Assembly (NCBI RefSeq): GCF_000355805.1
Contig: NZ_CM001837.1
Span: 1,762,055-1,826,054, forward strand
Length of the DNA: 64,000 nucleotides
Reading direction: 5' to 3'
Origin: Dokdonia sp. PRO95
GTDB taxonomy: Bacteria; Bacteroidota; Bacteroidia; Flavobacteriales; Flavobacteriaceae
The notes under the pieces were generated by a model, which saw only the letters and a list, made by a program, of their open reading frames with translations, was not told the origin of the DNA and did no database searches. The translations under genes were made by a program, and so were the position numbers. This document shows, piece by piece, positions 27,826 through 36,190 of this stretch; position 1 is the stretch's first letter, and each line of letters opens with the position of its first letter.

Positions 27826-29073
27826 ATGTTTGAATCTTTTAGTATTGTATTTACAATTGCGGCTCTTTTTAGTTATATAAATTACAAGTGGTTAAAATTA
27901 CCGACAACGATTGGGTTAATGATTTTAAGCTTGCTTTTAATAATTCCATTAACATTAAGTGAAACTATATTCCCAGAATTTTACAAATTCTTTTGTGATA
28001 TTATCGTTAAGGCAGATTTTAAAACGCTTCTACTCGACGGGATTTTAAGTTTTTTATTATTTGCAGGAGCATTACATGTTAATCTTGCAGCACTTAAAGA
28101 ACAGAGGAAATCAATTTTATTATTTGCCACCTTAGGTGTCCTCATATCCACTTTCTTAGTAGGAGGCCTTGTCTTTTTTGGTGCGCAATTAATTGATGTA
28201 GAGCTACCCTTTTTATACGCACTTTTATTTGGAGCGTTGATATCACCTACTGATCCTATTGCTGTAATGGCGATTCTCAAAAAGGCAAATATTGCAGAGT
28301 CTTTAGGTATAAAAATAGAAGGCGAATCTTTATTTAACGATGGGATAGGCGTTGTCGTTTTTTCTGGAATATTATTGATTGCCACAGCTACAGAGCATCA
28401 TAGTGCTGCCCAGATAGGCACAGAGATTGGACTCTTATTTCTAGAAGAAGCTGTAGGAGGCATTCTTTATGGACTTCTCATCGGATTTTTAGGATTGAAG
28501 TGTATCAACTCATTAAAAGAAAACCCACAACTAGCCGTAATAATCACCCTAGCTGTAGTCATGGGAGGAACATCTGGCGCATTTTTATTGAATGTCTCGG
28601 CGCCATTAGCTATGGTAGTAGCAGGGTTACTTATAGGAAATAAAATACATATAAATGAAGATAAAAACCCGATACAAAAAGCAATCAATTCTTTCTGGGA
28701 AATACTAGATGAGGTCTTTAATGGTATTTTATTTGTCCTTATGGGGCTCGCTATTCACTTATTAGAATTTAATAGTAGTTACTTCATATTAGGAATAATG
28801 GCTATTTTAATTGTTCTTTTTGCCCGGTTTTGCTCTGTGTTTTTACCGTACTCATTACTTAAACATGATGAGAAGAAGCCTATTAAAACTATTGCAATTT
28901 TGACTTGGGGTGGATTGAGAGGCGGTATATCTATTGCACTAGCACTAAGTTTAAGTGATGAGTTATCAAAAGACTTAATACTGCATATTACATATATAGT
29001 AGTGCTATTTTCTATAATCGTTCAAGGACTTTCAATAGGTGTTTTTGCAAAAGCGATATATAAAAATGACTAG
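27826..29073 (+). CDS. Na+(K+)/H+ antiporter, CPA1/NhaP family
   Basis: 415 residues with about 12 membrane helices. Key family motifs are visible: [30 protein letters not shown] (the ND ion-binding pair) and a late [16 protein letters not shown]. No large C-terminal cytoplasmic regulatory domain. It exchanges monovalent cations for protons; with the adjacent K+ channel it would adjust pH and membrane potential. A weak hairpin (ACTCTTA/TAAGAGT at 29082-29105) follows the stop. Confidence 0.9.
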   Translation: MFESFSIVFTIAALFSYINYKWLKLPTTIGLMILSLLLIIPLTLSETIFPEFYKFFCDIIVKADFKTLLLDGILSFLLFAGALHVNLAALKEQRKSILLFATLGVLISTFLVGGLVFFGAQLIDVELPFLYALLFGALISPTDPIAVMAILKKANIAESLGIKIEGESLFNDGIGVVVFSGILLIATATEHHSAAQIGTEIGLLFLEEAVGGILYGLLIGFLGLKCINSLKENPQLAVIITLAVVMGGTSGAFLLNVSAPLAMVVAGLLIGNKIHINEDKNPIQKAINSFWEILDEVFNGILFVLMGLAIHLLEFNSSYFILGIMAILIVLFARFCSVFLPYSLLKHDEKKPIKTIAILTWGGLRGGISIALALSLSDELSKDLILHITYIVVLFSIIVQGLSIGVFAKAIYKND

Positions 29074-29187
29074 CAATATAAACTCTTAGTATTCATATTA
29101 AGAGTCATTGTTATATTTGACATCAAGTAACTGTAATTGACAGGTACGCAGCTGTTTTGATTAGTAATTAAGAGTGCGTCTCAGGCG

Positions 29188-29838
29188 ATGAGTAATTTTT
29201 TAAAGGTAATTATGAGCGATAAAAAAGAGAAAAAAGAAGAAGATAAATATTTAATGGCAGAGCTTAATATAGATAAGGAAGCCTTAAAGCAGTTAAAAAA
29301 GAAGCTTGCAAAGCTAGAGCCACGCTCAGAACGTGGGGTAGAAACTTTGTTTAGACTGCTTTCTAAAAATCAATATACATTAAATACAATGATTGATACA
29401 AAATCAAATATTTTGATTTCTATCAATGCACTTATTTTGTCTTTAGTATTAGGAACTGTCATGAGCCAGCTTAGCACAGACCCGCACCTAATATATCCTG
29501 TAGTTCTCATTCTCATTACAAACTTGTCTTCTATCGCTTATGCCATATTTGCAACCCGTCCAGAATTGATTCATGGAGATAGGAATGCCCGTAACTTAAT
29601 GTTTTACGGTAATTTTCAAGATATGGAGGAGAATGAGTATGTTGAGAATATTACCTCATTGATGAATGAGGGTGATGAGCTTTATAAAACAATAGCAAAG
29701 GATACGTATCATTTAGGTAAAACGATGGATAGAAAATTTAAACTATTAAGAAAATCTTTTAATATTTTTCTAGTAGGTATTATTCTTTCTGTAGTGGCTT
29801 TCTTGGCTTGTCATATGCTGTTTGGAGGGATGATATAA
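29188..29838 (+). CDS. Pycsar effector-type membrane protein (PycTM/DUF5706-like)
   Basis: 216 residues from the ATG at 29188; an ATG at 29212 preceded by AAAGGT is also possible. The region RGVETLFRLLSKNQYTLNTMIDTKSNILISINALILSL is the hallmark of the DUF5706/PycTM domain, with two hydrophobic segments (about 75-93 and 98-120) and another at the C-terminus. In Pycsar defence such proteins open membranes on binding cCMP or cUMP; in Flavobacteriaceae relatives are often fused to an HD phosphohydrolase, which is absent here. No pyrimidine cyclase gene lies nearby, so a defence role is not shown. Confidence 0.8.
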   Translation: MSNFLKVIMSDKKEKKEEDKYLMAELNIDKEALKQLKKKLAKLEPRSERGVETLFRLLSKNQYTLNTMIDTKSNILISINALILSLVLGTVMSQLSTDPHLIYPVVLILITNLSSIAYAIFATRPELIHGDRNARNLMFYGNFQDMEENEYVENITSLMNEGDELYKTIAKDTYHLGKTMDRKFKLLRKSFNIFLVGIILSVVAFLACHMLFGGMI

Positions 29839-29889
29839 AGATTAGGCATAGATCCCCGCCGCTATGATTAAGAAGTAACGACTCTTATA

Positions 29890-29921
29890 AAAAAGCTTCA
29901 CAGCAATGTGGAGCTTTTTTT
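29890..29921 (+). terminator. Terminator after the PycTM-like gene (exact copy of tRNA-fMet terminator)
   Basis: 32 bases identical to 14511-14542: an A-rich stem, GCTTCACA/TGTGGAGC, and a 7-T tail. It lies 51 bp after the stop codon. Confidence 0.85.
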
Positions 29922-30083
29922 GTGCGTGGTATTTTGTTTTAGATACAAGATAAATGTCTCGCTCTTTAGCTATTGTAAAGTTGATTTTTGCTTTACAAGA
30001 ATGCACATAAATATTTGTTGTAAATAATATTAAATAACCACTTATTAGATTATCTTCTCCACAAAAGAAACTAAATCCACATT

Positions 30084-30956
30084 ATGAGAATTGTAGTGCT
30101 ATCACAGAATCCAAATTTATATTCCACAAGGCGTCTTATCGAAGCAGGGGAGAAAAAAGGTCACGAGATGATCATTATTGACCACACTAAGTGTAACCTC
30201 GTTATCGAAAAGAAAAACCCTACGATTGTTTATAAGGGCGAGGAAATAAAAGATATTGATGGCGTTATCCCGAGAATAGGGGCTTCTGTAACATTTTTTG
30301 GTACAGCAGTGGTGAGACAGTTTGAGATGATGAAGGTTTTCTCTGCAACAGAATCCCAAGCATTAGTAAGATCACGTGATAAATTAAGAAGTTTACAGAT
30401 ATTATCAAGAGCTGGTTTAGGACTTCCTAAAACAGTTTTTACAAACTACTCTAAGGATGTTGGTCAAGTTGTAGATGGAGTAGGAGGAGCGCCACTTGTA
30501 ATTAAATTACTTGAGGGGACGCAAGGTCTAGGCGTAGTACTAGCAGATAATAAGAACTCTGCAGAGTCTATACTAGAAGCTTTTAATGGTTTACAAGCAA
30601 GAGTAATTGCACAAGAATTTATTAAAGAAGCTGGAGGTGCAGACATACGTGTATTCATTGTAGATGGAGTAGTAGTGGGTGCTATGAAAAGACAAGGTAA
30701 AGAAGGAGAGTTTAGATCTAACCTACACAGAGGCGGAAGTGCAAACGTGATCGAACTCACAGACGAAGAGGAAAATGCAGCGCTTAAAGCAGCAAAAGCA
30801 ATGGGATTAGGAATTGCAGGAGTAGATCTCTTACAATCTTCTCGTGGACCGTTAATACTAGAAGTAAATTCGTCTCCAGGTCTTGAAGGAATTGAGACCG
30901 CAACAGGAAAAAATATTGCAAACTACATTATAAAGTACGTAGAGAGAAATGCCTAA
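30084..30956 (+). CDS. rimK: RimK family ATP-grasp glutamate ligase
   Basis: 290 residues, the size of RimK. ATP-grasp elements are visible: [18 protein letters not shown], the DIRVFIVDG strand, [11 protein letters not shown] and the metal-binding end [13 protein letters not shown]. RimK adds Glu residues to the C-terminus of ribosomal protein S6 in Escherichia coli; here the substrate could be S6 or a small metabolite. The gene overlaps the following deacylase-like gene by 8 bp, a common pairing with RimK-like ligases. Confidence 0.88.
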   Translation: MRIVVLSQNPNLYSTRRLIEAGEKKGHEMIIIDHTKCNLVIEKKNPTIVYKGEEIKDIDGVIPRIGASVTFFGTAVVRQFEMMKVFSATESQALVRSRDKLRSLQILSRAGLGLPKTVFTNYSKDVGQVVDGVGGAPLVIKLLEGTQGLGVVLADNKNSAESILEAFNGLQARVIAQEFIKEAGGADIRVFIVDGVVVGAMKRQGKEGEFRSNLHRGGSANVIELTDEEENAALKAAKAMGLGIAGVDLLQSSRGPLILEVNSSPGLEGIETATGKNIANYIIKYVERNA

Positions 30957-31911
30957 TGATATTGAAATACTAGGGAACGCTGTTTCTTTAGGAAAAGGGT
31001 TACAAGTAAACCTTGACATTGCAAAGCTTCACACTAGAACAAAGATTGAGGTGCCCATCATTATTGAGCGAGCACCAAAGCCTGGTCCATGTATTCTTAT
31101 TACTGGTGGTATTCACGGTGATGAGGTTAATGGAGTAGAGATTGTTAGGCAGATTGTTTCAAAAAAATATAATAAGCCTACTTACGGGACGATCATATGT
31201 ATTCCTGTAGTAAATGTTTTTGGTTTTCTTAATCAGACGCGAGAGTTTCCAGATGGAAGAGATCTCAATAGAGTGTTTCCAGGAAGTATAAGAGGATCAC
31301 TTGCTAGTAGATATGCTTATAATTTAATGACAGAGATCATTCCGCATGTGGATTACTGTATCGATTTTCACACAGGCGGTAGAGAGCGTTTTAATGCTCC
31401 GCAGGTGAGAATTAATGAGGATGATGAGACCCTAGAACTTGCAAAAGCTTTTGGCGCGCCATTTATACTTAAATCAAAAAACAGGGAGAAATCTTTTAGA
31501 GATTCATGTGTAAAAAAAGGTAAGAAAGTCTTGCTTTTTGAAGGAGGAAAATCCCTTGCAATAGATAGCGATATTACAGATGCTGGCGTTACTGGAGCAT
31601 TAAAAGTAATGCAACACCTAGGTGTGCGTGACTTTACAGAAGAACTTTCTGATGACTACAGCTGGAGGGTAGAGGCAAAGTCTATAATTATCGAGAAGTC
31701 ATTCTGGATAAGAGCTCGTCATTCTGGAATGTATAGACCTCATGTAAAAGCAGGAACCTATGTAGAAAAAGGGGATGTAATTGCCAGCGTTTCTGGTCCT
31801 TTTGGTGATTTTGAAAAAAATATAAAAGCACCTAATTCAGGATATATTATCTGTATCAATCATGCCCCGATAGTAAATCAAGGAGATGCTATTGTACACA
31901 TTACAAAATAA
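30949..31911 (+). CDS. Succinylglutamate desuccinylase/aspartoacylase family protein
   Basis: 320 residues. Zinc ligands and catalytic residues of the AstE/AspA (M14-like) family: [14 protein letters not shown] (His and Glu ligands), DLNRVFPGS, and [12 protein letters not shown] (third ligand). The C-terminal 80 residues form a barrel-sandwich/lipoyl-like domain ([19 protein letters not shown]). Such enzymes cleave N-acyl amino acids; coupling with RimK suggests removal or trimming of the ligase product. It overlaps rimK by 8 bp. Confidence 0.88.
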   Translation: MPNDIEILGNAVSLGKGLQVNLDIAKLHTRTKIEVPIIIERAPKPGPCILITGGIHGDEVNGVEIVRQIVSKKYNKPTYGTIICIPVVNVFGFLNQTREFPDGRDLNRVFPGSIRGSLASRYAYNLMTEIIPHVDYCIDFHTGGRERFNAPQVRINEDDETLELAKAFGAPFILKSKNREKSFRDSCVKKGKKVLLFEGGKSLAIDSDITDAGVTGALKVMQHLGVRDFTEELSDDYSWRVEAKSIIIEKSFWIRARHSGMYRPHVKAGTYVEKGDVIASVSGPFGDFEKNIKAPNSGYIICINHAPIVNQGDAIVHITK

Positions 31912-31932
31912 GAGATCTTTTTAAGTAATTAC

Positions 31933-31946
31933 GCTTTCGCGAAAGC
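31933..31946. repeat. Palindrome copy 7 (intergenic, longest arms)
   Basis: Perfect core inside a 22-bp perfect palindrome (31929-31950), the best-preserved copy. It lies between convergent genes, 17 bp after the aspartoacylase-like stop. Confidence 0.97.
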
Positions 31947-31970
31947 GTAACAACAACACTCAAAATACAT

Positions 31971-32008
31971 AAAGGATAAACAGCCTCTAATGAGGTAGTT
32001 TATCCTTT
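31971..32008. terminator. Hairpin at the end of the YeeE/YedE operon
   Basis: Stem AAAGGATAAAC/GTTTATCCTTT with an inner CCTC/GAGG stem. It overlaps the stop codon of the minus-strand gene and may stop transcription from both sides. Confidence 0.7.
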
Positions 32009-32400
32009 AATAGTCCATATACGAATGTACCCAACAGCGAGGCTCCGATAACTACAAGAATAGGAACGTAACCTGCTCCTATTAAGGTGAACATAGGTCC
32101 TGGACAAGCTCCTGCTAGTGCCCAGCCTAAACCAAATAAAATGCCACCTATCATGTAACGACTAAAGCTTTTTGCCTTAGGGTGAAAATGAATCGTCTCA
32201 CCATAAAATGATTTAATGTTGAGACGTTTAATAAGTTGTACTACTATAATGCCTATCACTAGCGCAGATCCTATAATTCCATACATGTGAAATGACTCAA
32301 ACTTGAACATTTCATAAATACGAAACCACGAAGCAGCTTCAGATTTAAACATGGTTATTCCAAAGAGAATACCGATTAATAAATATATAAGTGTTCTCAT
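31987..32400 (-). CDS. YeeE/YedE (DUF6691-type) sulfur transporter, half 2
   Basis: 137 residues with four membrane helices. The key loop GWALAGACPGPMFTLIGAGY contains the conserved Cys of YeeE/YedE transporters, whose cysteines pass thiosulfate through the membrane. In many bacteria the protein is one chain of about 350 residues; here it is split in two. It lies 3 bp after the other half and shares the GTAAC-box promoter at 32976-33019. Confidence 0.87.
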   Translation of the reverse strand: MRTLIYLLIGILFGITMFKSEAASWFRIYEMFKFESFHMYGIIGSALVIGIIVVQLIKRLNIKSFYGETIHFHPKAKSFSRYMIGGILFGLGWALAGACPGPMFTLIGAGYVPILVVIGASLLGTFVYGLLKDKLPH

Positions 32401-32403
32401 GTT

Positions 32404-32961
32404 TTAAAATATAAAGGGGAATAGTACGTGAATCATAAACAGGCCGCCTATAAAAAATCCTATAACGGCGATAAGTGATGGTAGTTGTAAATTACTCAAA
32501 CCAGAAATGGCGTGACCAGAAGTACATCCACCCGCATATCTAGCACCGAAGCCCACTAGAAATCCACCTATAATTAATAAGGCTAAGTTTTTAAAGCTAA
32601 GTAATGCGCTTGTATCAAACATCTCTGTAGGTAAATAGGCTTTTCCCGCACTATTAAAGCCTAGGTTGTTGAGGTCTGTTATTGTATCTGGATTAATAGC
32701 TACTGCAACGTCTGTAGATAGCCATTGAGATCCTATATAACCGCCTATAATCGCACCTAGAACCACAGTGAGATTCCATCGTTGATGTTTCCAGTCAAAT
32801 TTGAAGAAATCTGCTTTGTTTCCTGCGCCGCAGATGGTGCACATTGTTCTTAAGTTAGAAGACATTCCAAAATTCTTACCTACCATAATAAGTAAAAACA
32901 TGATGAAAGCAATGATGGGTCCTGATACATACCAAGGCCACGGGGAGAAAATCCAATTCAT
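32404..32961 (-). CDS. YeeE/YedE sulfur transporter, half 1
   Basis: 185 residues with about four to five membrane helices. The conserved loop FGARYAGGCTSGHAISGLSNLQ has the YeeE Cys; an additional CTICGAGNKADFF pair sits in a loop after the first helix. With the downstream half it should import thiosulfate or a related reduced sulfur compound. It is the first gene of its operon, and the promoter box lies 45-58 bp before the start codon. Confidence 0.88.
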   Translation of the reverse strand: MNWIFSPWPWYVSGPIIAFIMFLLIMVGKNFGMSSNLRTMCTICGAGNKADFFKFDWKHQRWNLTVVLGAIIGGYIGSQWLSTDVAVAINPDTITDLNNLGFNSAGKAYLPTEMFDTSALLSFKNLALLIIGGFLVGFGARYAGGCTSGHAISGLSNLQLPSLIAVIGFFIGGLFMIHVLFPFIF

Positions 32962-32975
32962 GTTATTATTTTATG

Positions 32976-33019
32976 CAAATATCCACTTTTAAAGCAAGCT
33001 TATTTGTAACCTAGGTTAC
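32976..33019 (-). promoter_or_regulatory. GTAAC-box promoter of the YeeE/YedE operon
   Basis: Box GTAACCTAGGTTAC (33006-33019), a perfect palindrome, then 22 bp, then the -7 element GATATTTG on the minus strand (32976-32983; one mismatch to TAnnTTTG). Same 44-bp geometry as eight other promoters in this region. Confidence 0.85.
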
Positions 33020-33042
33020 TCAAATAGATGATCGTAATAAAG

Positions 33043-33072
33043 AAAGCACACTAGAAGGTCTAGTGTGCTTTT
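33043..33072 (-). terminator. Terminator of cydAB
   Basis: Strong stem AAGCACACTAGA/TCTAGTGTGCTT with a T-rich tail on the minus strand, insulating the YeeE promoter from cydAB transcription. Confidence 0.8.
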
Positions 33073-33104
33073 AATGTGAGGATTATGCTTTTTTAAACAC
33101 GCTG

Positions 33105-34142
33105 TTAATAACTGTGGTCATCTAGTTTTACTTTACCTGCAAAGGTTTTATACACAAAGAAAGTATAACCAAGAACCAGCGGAGTCCCTATAGCAACCAT
33201 GGTCAAGCTTATGCCTAAGGACTTATCTGAAGATGCGGCATTGTAAATAGTAATACTATTTGCCGGATCAATTGTTGAGTATAGCAGCGTAGGGTATAAC
33301 TCTATAGCCACAAGCACCATCATTAAAGAAATGGTAAGTGCAGAGAAGAAAAAGGCTATCTTAAAACGCTTTTTGTGAGCCAGTCTTGGGATGTTTGCAA
33401 TACTTAAAAACGTAAGTATTGGTATGATAAATAAAGCTGGACTTGCTTTAAAATCATCAGAAAGATGAGGTATGTAAATAAGCGTGTATAAAGATGTGAT
33501 TAGAAAGAACACTATAAAAAGAATAATGGCCTTTTTAAGAAGTCCTTCTAGTTTATCAAAAAGCTTTCCTTCTGTTTTGAGTAGTAAATAGATAGCTCCG
33601 TGGGTCATAAACAAGAATAGTGTAGTAAATCCTGTAATGATTGCATACGGATTTAAAAAGCCAAGAAATGGGCTTCCATCATACTCTAGGTCTGGACCTA
33701 TAGGTATTCCTTGCAGTACGTTGCCCATTACGACACCTAGTAAAAACGCTAGCATGATGCTACTCACACTGTAGCATATATCCCACATTTTGCGCCACCA
33801 TAACCATTCTTCTTTACTTCTAAATTCTATAGCAATTGCTCTAAAAATGATAAACATTAAAAAGAGCATAAAAGGGATATACAAACCAGAAAAGAAAGTA
33901 GCATACATCACGGGAAATCCTGCAAAGAGCGCCCCACCACCTATGACCAGCCATACTTCGTTCCCATCCCACACAGGTCCTACCGCATTAAGAGCGATAC
34001 GCCTGCTAAGTTCTTTTCTAAAAAACAAATGCCACGCACCTGCTCCAAAATCAAAACCATCTAGTATGGCATATCCAGAAAAAACACCTCCTACCACGAG
34101 GAACCAAAGTGTAGGGTAATCTATACCTAATAAAGTTTCCAT
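33105..34142 (-). CDS. cydB: Cytochrome bd ubiquinol oxidase subunit II
   Basis: 345 residues with eight to nine membrane helices, normal CydB length. The N-terminal part shows GYAILDGFDFGAGAWHL and the motif VGPVWDGNEVWLV, both diagnostic. It pairs with CydA in the copper-free quinol oxidase that reduces oxygen to water. The start lies 2 bp after the cydA stop. No separate small CydX-like subunit gene is evident in the operon. Confidence 0.96.
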   Translation of the reverse strand: METLLGIDYPTLWFLVVGGVFSGYAILDGFDFGAGAWHLFFRKELSRRIALNAVGPVWDGNEVWLVIGGGALFAGFPVMYATFFSGLYIPFMLFLMFIIFRAIAIEFRSKEEWLWWRKMWDICYSVSSIMLAFLLGVVMGNVLQGIPIGPDLEYDGSPFLGFLNPYAIITGFTTLFLFMTHGAIYLLLKTEGKLFDKLEGLLKKAIILFIVFFLITSLYTLIYIPHLSDDFKASPALFIIPILTFLSIANIPRLAHKKRFKIAFFFSALTISLMMVLVAIELYPTLLYSTIDPANSITIYNAASSDKSLGISLTMVAIGTPLVLGYTFFVYKTFAGKVKLDDHSY

Positions 34143-34144
34143 AG

Positions 34145-35539
34145 TTATGAGTTTAAAGTGTTTGCTACCTGTTCTGTAATTTCCTTAGTAAAGGTTCTTT
34201 CTTCCATATCATCGTCGTCTTCTTTATAAGGGCCGTGTTTGATCTTTTTAGTTAACAAGTAAAGAAATAAGAAAAGTAATAAAGCGTAAACCACAAAGAA
34301 TAGTACCAGTGAGAACACAATTTGATTTGCAGTAACGGCTTGTGAGAAAGCTTCAGAAGTCCTCAAATGCCCATATACTACCCAAGGTTGTCGTCCCATC
34401 TCTGCAGCAAACCATCCTACTTGATTACCTAGTTGAGCTAGTATTACAGATGGCACAAATATTTTAAGCAACCATTTTGTTTGAAACAGCGTACCTCGCC
34501 ACCATAAAAAACAAGCATACAGCGTAAGCCCAATGAAGAACATACCGATTGCAATCATAATATGATAAAACTGGAAGACCGCATTTACTTGTCCAGGTCT
34601 GTCTTCTTCTGGAAAAGCATTAAGACCAGTTACTGGGGCGTCAAAATCTTGATGCAGTAAGAAAGATAATCCTCCTGGTAATTTAATCCCTGTGACTTCT
34701 TGTGTCTCATTATCAACCCAACCAAAAAGATATAAATCTGCTGGGCCACTTGCCTCATAATGCCCTTCTAAAGCAGCGAGTTTTGCTGGCTGATTAACAG
34801 CAACTCCCTCTGCCGAACTGTGACCAGTGACTAATTGCATTAACGAAAAGATAGTGGCAACTCCTAGCGCAATTTTAAAAGCCATTTTAGAAATCACAAC
34901 ATAACGACCTTTAATAAGGTAATATGCATGTACACTAAGCACTAAGAATGCTCCAGCGAGAAATGCGGCAAACCACGTATGAGTAAGTCTATCTACACTT
35001 GATGGATTAAAAACCATTGCCCAGAAATCTGTAATTTCTGCACGGGCATTCATTCCTTCTCCTACAATATGATAACCAGCAGGCGTTTGCTGCCAGCTAT
35101 TTGCTACCACAATCCAAACGGCAGAAAACATAGAGCCTAAAAATACGCCTATAGTTGCAACGAGGTGTACCCAAGGTTTTACACGGTTCCATCCAAAGAG
35201 TAAGATACCTAGAAATCCGCTTTCTAGAGCAAAGGCAAAAATACCTTCAGCGGCTAGTGCACTCCCGAATATGTCACCGACATAGCGAGAATATGTTGCC
35301 CAGTTTGTCCCAAACTCAAACTCCATTACGATTCCCGTAACCACTCCTATCCCAAAAGTAAGTGCAAATATCTTAGTCCAAAACTTGGCAAGTATGTGAT
35401 ATTGTTCATTTTTTGTGCGTATCCACAAGCTTTCCATAATCACCATAATAAGACCTAGGCCTATGCTCAATGGTGGGTAGATGTAGTGAAAGGAGATGGT
35501 AAAAGCAAACTGGATTCTAGCAAGAATTTCGGTATCCAT
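34145..35539 (-). CDS. cydA: Cytochrome bd ubiquinol oxidase subunit I
   Basis: 464 residues. The haem-ligand His lies at residue 18 in FTISFHYIYPPLSIGLG, and the helix GRQPWVVYGHLRTSEA and the quinol loop are visible. Type bd oxidases have high oxygen affinity and, in Escherichia coli, stay active in sulfide that blocks haem-copper oxidases. Control by the same box as the persulfide enzymes fits that role. Its -7 element and box lie at 35560-35603, giving a leader of about 15 bases. Confidence 0.96.
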   Translation of the reverse strand: MDTEILARIQFAFTISFHYIYPPLSIGLGLIMVIMESLWIRTKNEQYHILAKFWTKIFALTFGIGVVTGIVMEFEFGTNWATYSRYVGDIFGSALAAEGIFAFALESGFLGILLFGWNRVKPWVHLVATIGVFLGSMFSAVWIVVANSWQQTPAGYHIVGEGMNARAEITDFWAMVFNPSSVDRLTHTWFAAFLAGAFLVLSVHAYYLIKGRYVVISKMAFKIALGVATIFSLMQLVTGHSSAEGVAVNQPAKLAALEGHYEASGPADLYLFGWVDNETQEVTGIKLPGGLSFLLHQDFDAPVTGLNAFPEEDRPGQVNAVFQFYHIMIAIGMFFIGLTLYACFLWWRGTLFQTKWLLKIFVPSVILAQLGNQVGWFAAEMGRQPWVVYGHLRTSEAFSQAVTANQIVFSLVLFFVVYALLLFLFLYLLTKKIKHGPYKEDDDDMEERTFTKEITEQVANTLNS

Positions 35540-35559
35540 AGTTCTTAAGATTTTGTAAA

Positions 35560-35603
35560 CAAAAATAAAAATTAAACATTTTTAGATAGGTAACAATGGT
35601 TAC
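35560..35603 (-). promoter_or_regulatory. GTAAC-box promoter of cydAB
   Basis: Box GTAACAATGGTTAC (35590-35603), 22-bp gap, then -7 element TATTTTTG on the minus strand (35560-35567), a full consensus match. No TTG is placed for a -33 element, as expected for an activator bound near -41. Confidence 0.87.
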
Positions 35604-35633
35604 ATAAGTGAAGTTTTAATTTTTATTTGTTGT

Positions 35634-35677
35634 GTAACCTAGGTAGCTTATAGAAAGTAGATTTCTCAATATTTTTG
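35634..35677 (+). promoter_or_regulatory. GTAAC-box promoter of the Cys-rich protein / copper receptor genes
   Basis: Box GTAACCTAGGTAGC (35634-35647; right arm degenerate), 22-bp gap, then TATTTTTG (35670-35677) on the plus strand. The same geometry as the minus-strand promoters but pointing the other way, so the divergent region 35540-35740 holds two boxes for two operons. Confidence 0.75.
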
Positions 35678-35700
35678 ATTAGTTAACTTTTTTTAATTAC

Positions 35701-35714
35701 GCTTTCGCGAAAGC
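35701..35714. repeat. Palindrome copy 8 (intergenic, 5' leader)
   Basis: Perfect core within the 20-bp form at 35698-35717. It lies downstream of the predicted start of transcription of the Cys-rich gene, so it would form a hairpin in its leader. Confidence 0.97.
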
Positions 35715-35740
35715 GTACCTGTCACCTATAAGTTTATTTA

Positions 35741-36121
35741 GTGAAGCTGTTTGCCATGTCCATACTATCATTGTTACTCTTGAGCAATAGCTTAAGAGTA
35801 TCTGCTGTTTATGGATGGTACACGCTGGATATAGAAAGTTTTGTAGCACAATTATGTGAGAACACAGACAAGCCAGAACTAAAGTGTGACGGTAAATGTT
35901 TTCTAACTAAAGTAGCAGCCAATACATCATCTCAAGATGAACAAAAGACTCCAATTTTAGAGTGGGATCAATTGGTTTTTTGTCAGCTTGAGGTGAGCTT
36001 CCAAGAAGTACCTTTAGTGCCAGCCACAAAAGGCAATAATCATCACTACACGACTTTGTATAGTGATATGTTTTCTTACTCAATTTTCCATCCTCCAAAG
36101 GTGTGTTCTTTTTTTATTTAG
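35741..36121 (+). CDS. Small exported Cys-rich protein upstream of a copper receptor
   Basis: 126 residues from the GTG at 35741; an in-frame ATG at 35756 is an alternative. A hydrophobic N-terminal segment (about 3-22) is followed by ENTDKPELKCDGKCFLTKV, in which CDGKC forms a tight thiol pair, and later Asn/His-rich KGNNHHYTT. I know similar short proteins ahead of TonB-dependent metal receptors in Bacteroidota but not their function. Metal or copper handling is a fair guess. It shares the box promoter at 35634-35677 and is followed after 69 bp by the receptor gene. Confidence 0.65.
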   Translation: MKLFAMSILSLLLLSNSLRVSAVYGWYTLDIESFVAQLCENTDKPELKCDGKCFLTKVAANTSSQDEQKTPILEWDQLVFCQLEVSFQEVPLVPATKGNNHHYTTLYSDMFSYSIFHPPKVCSFFI

Positions 36122-36190
36122 AAAAGGAGAGGGAATAGATGTATGCTATTTCCTCCATATCACTGTGATGTAATTTGGAAAAAAGAAACA

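Noticed and set aside
29839..29889. Possible decayed tRNA upstream of the second terminator copy
   Set aside because: Only a CCCCGCCGCT-like fragment resembles a tRNA end; no cloverleaf can be drawn.
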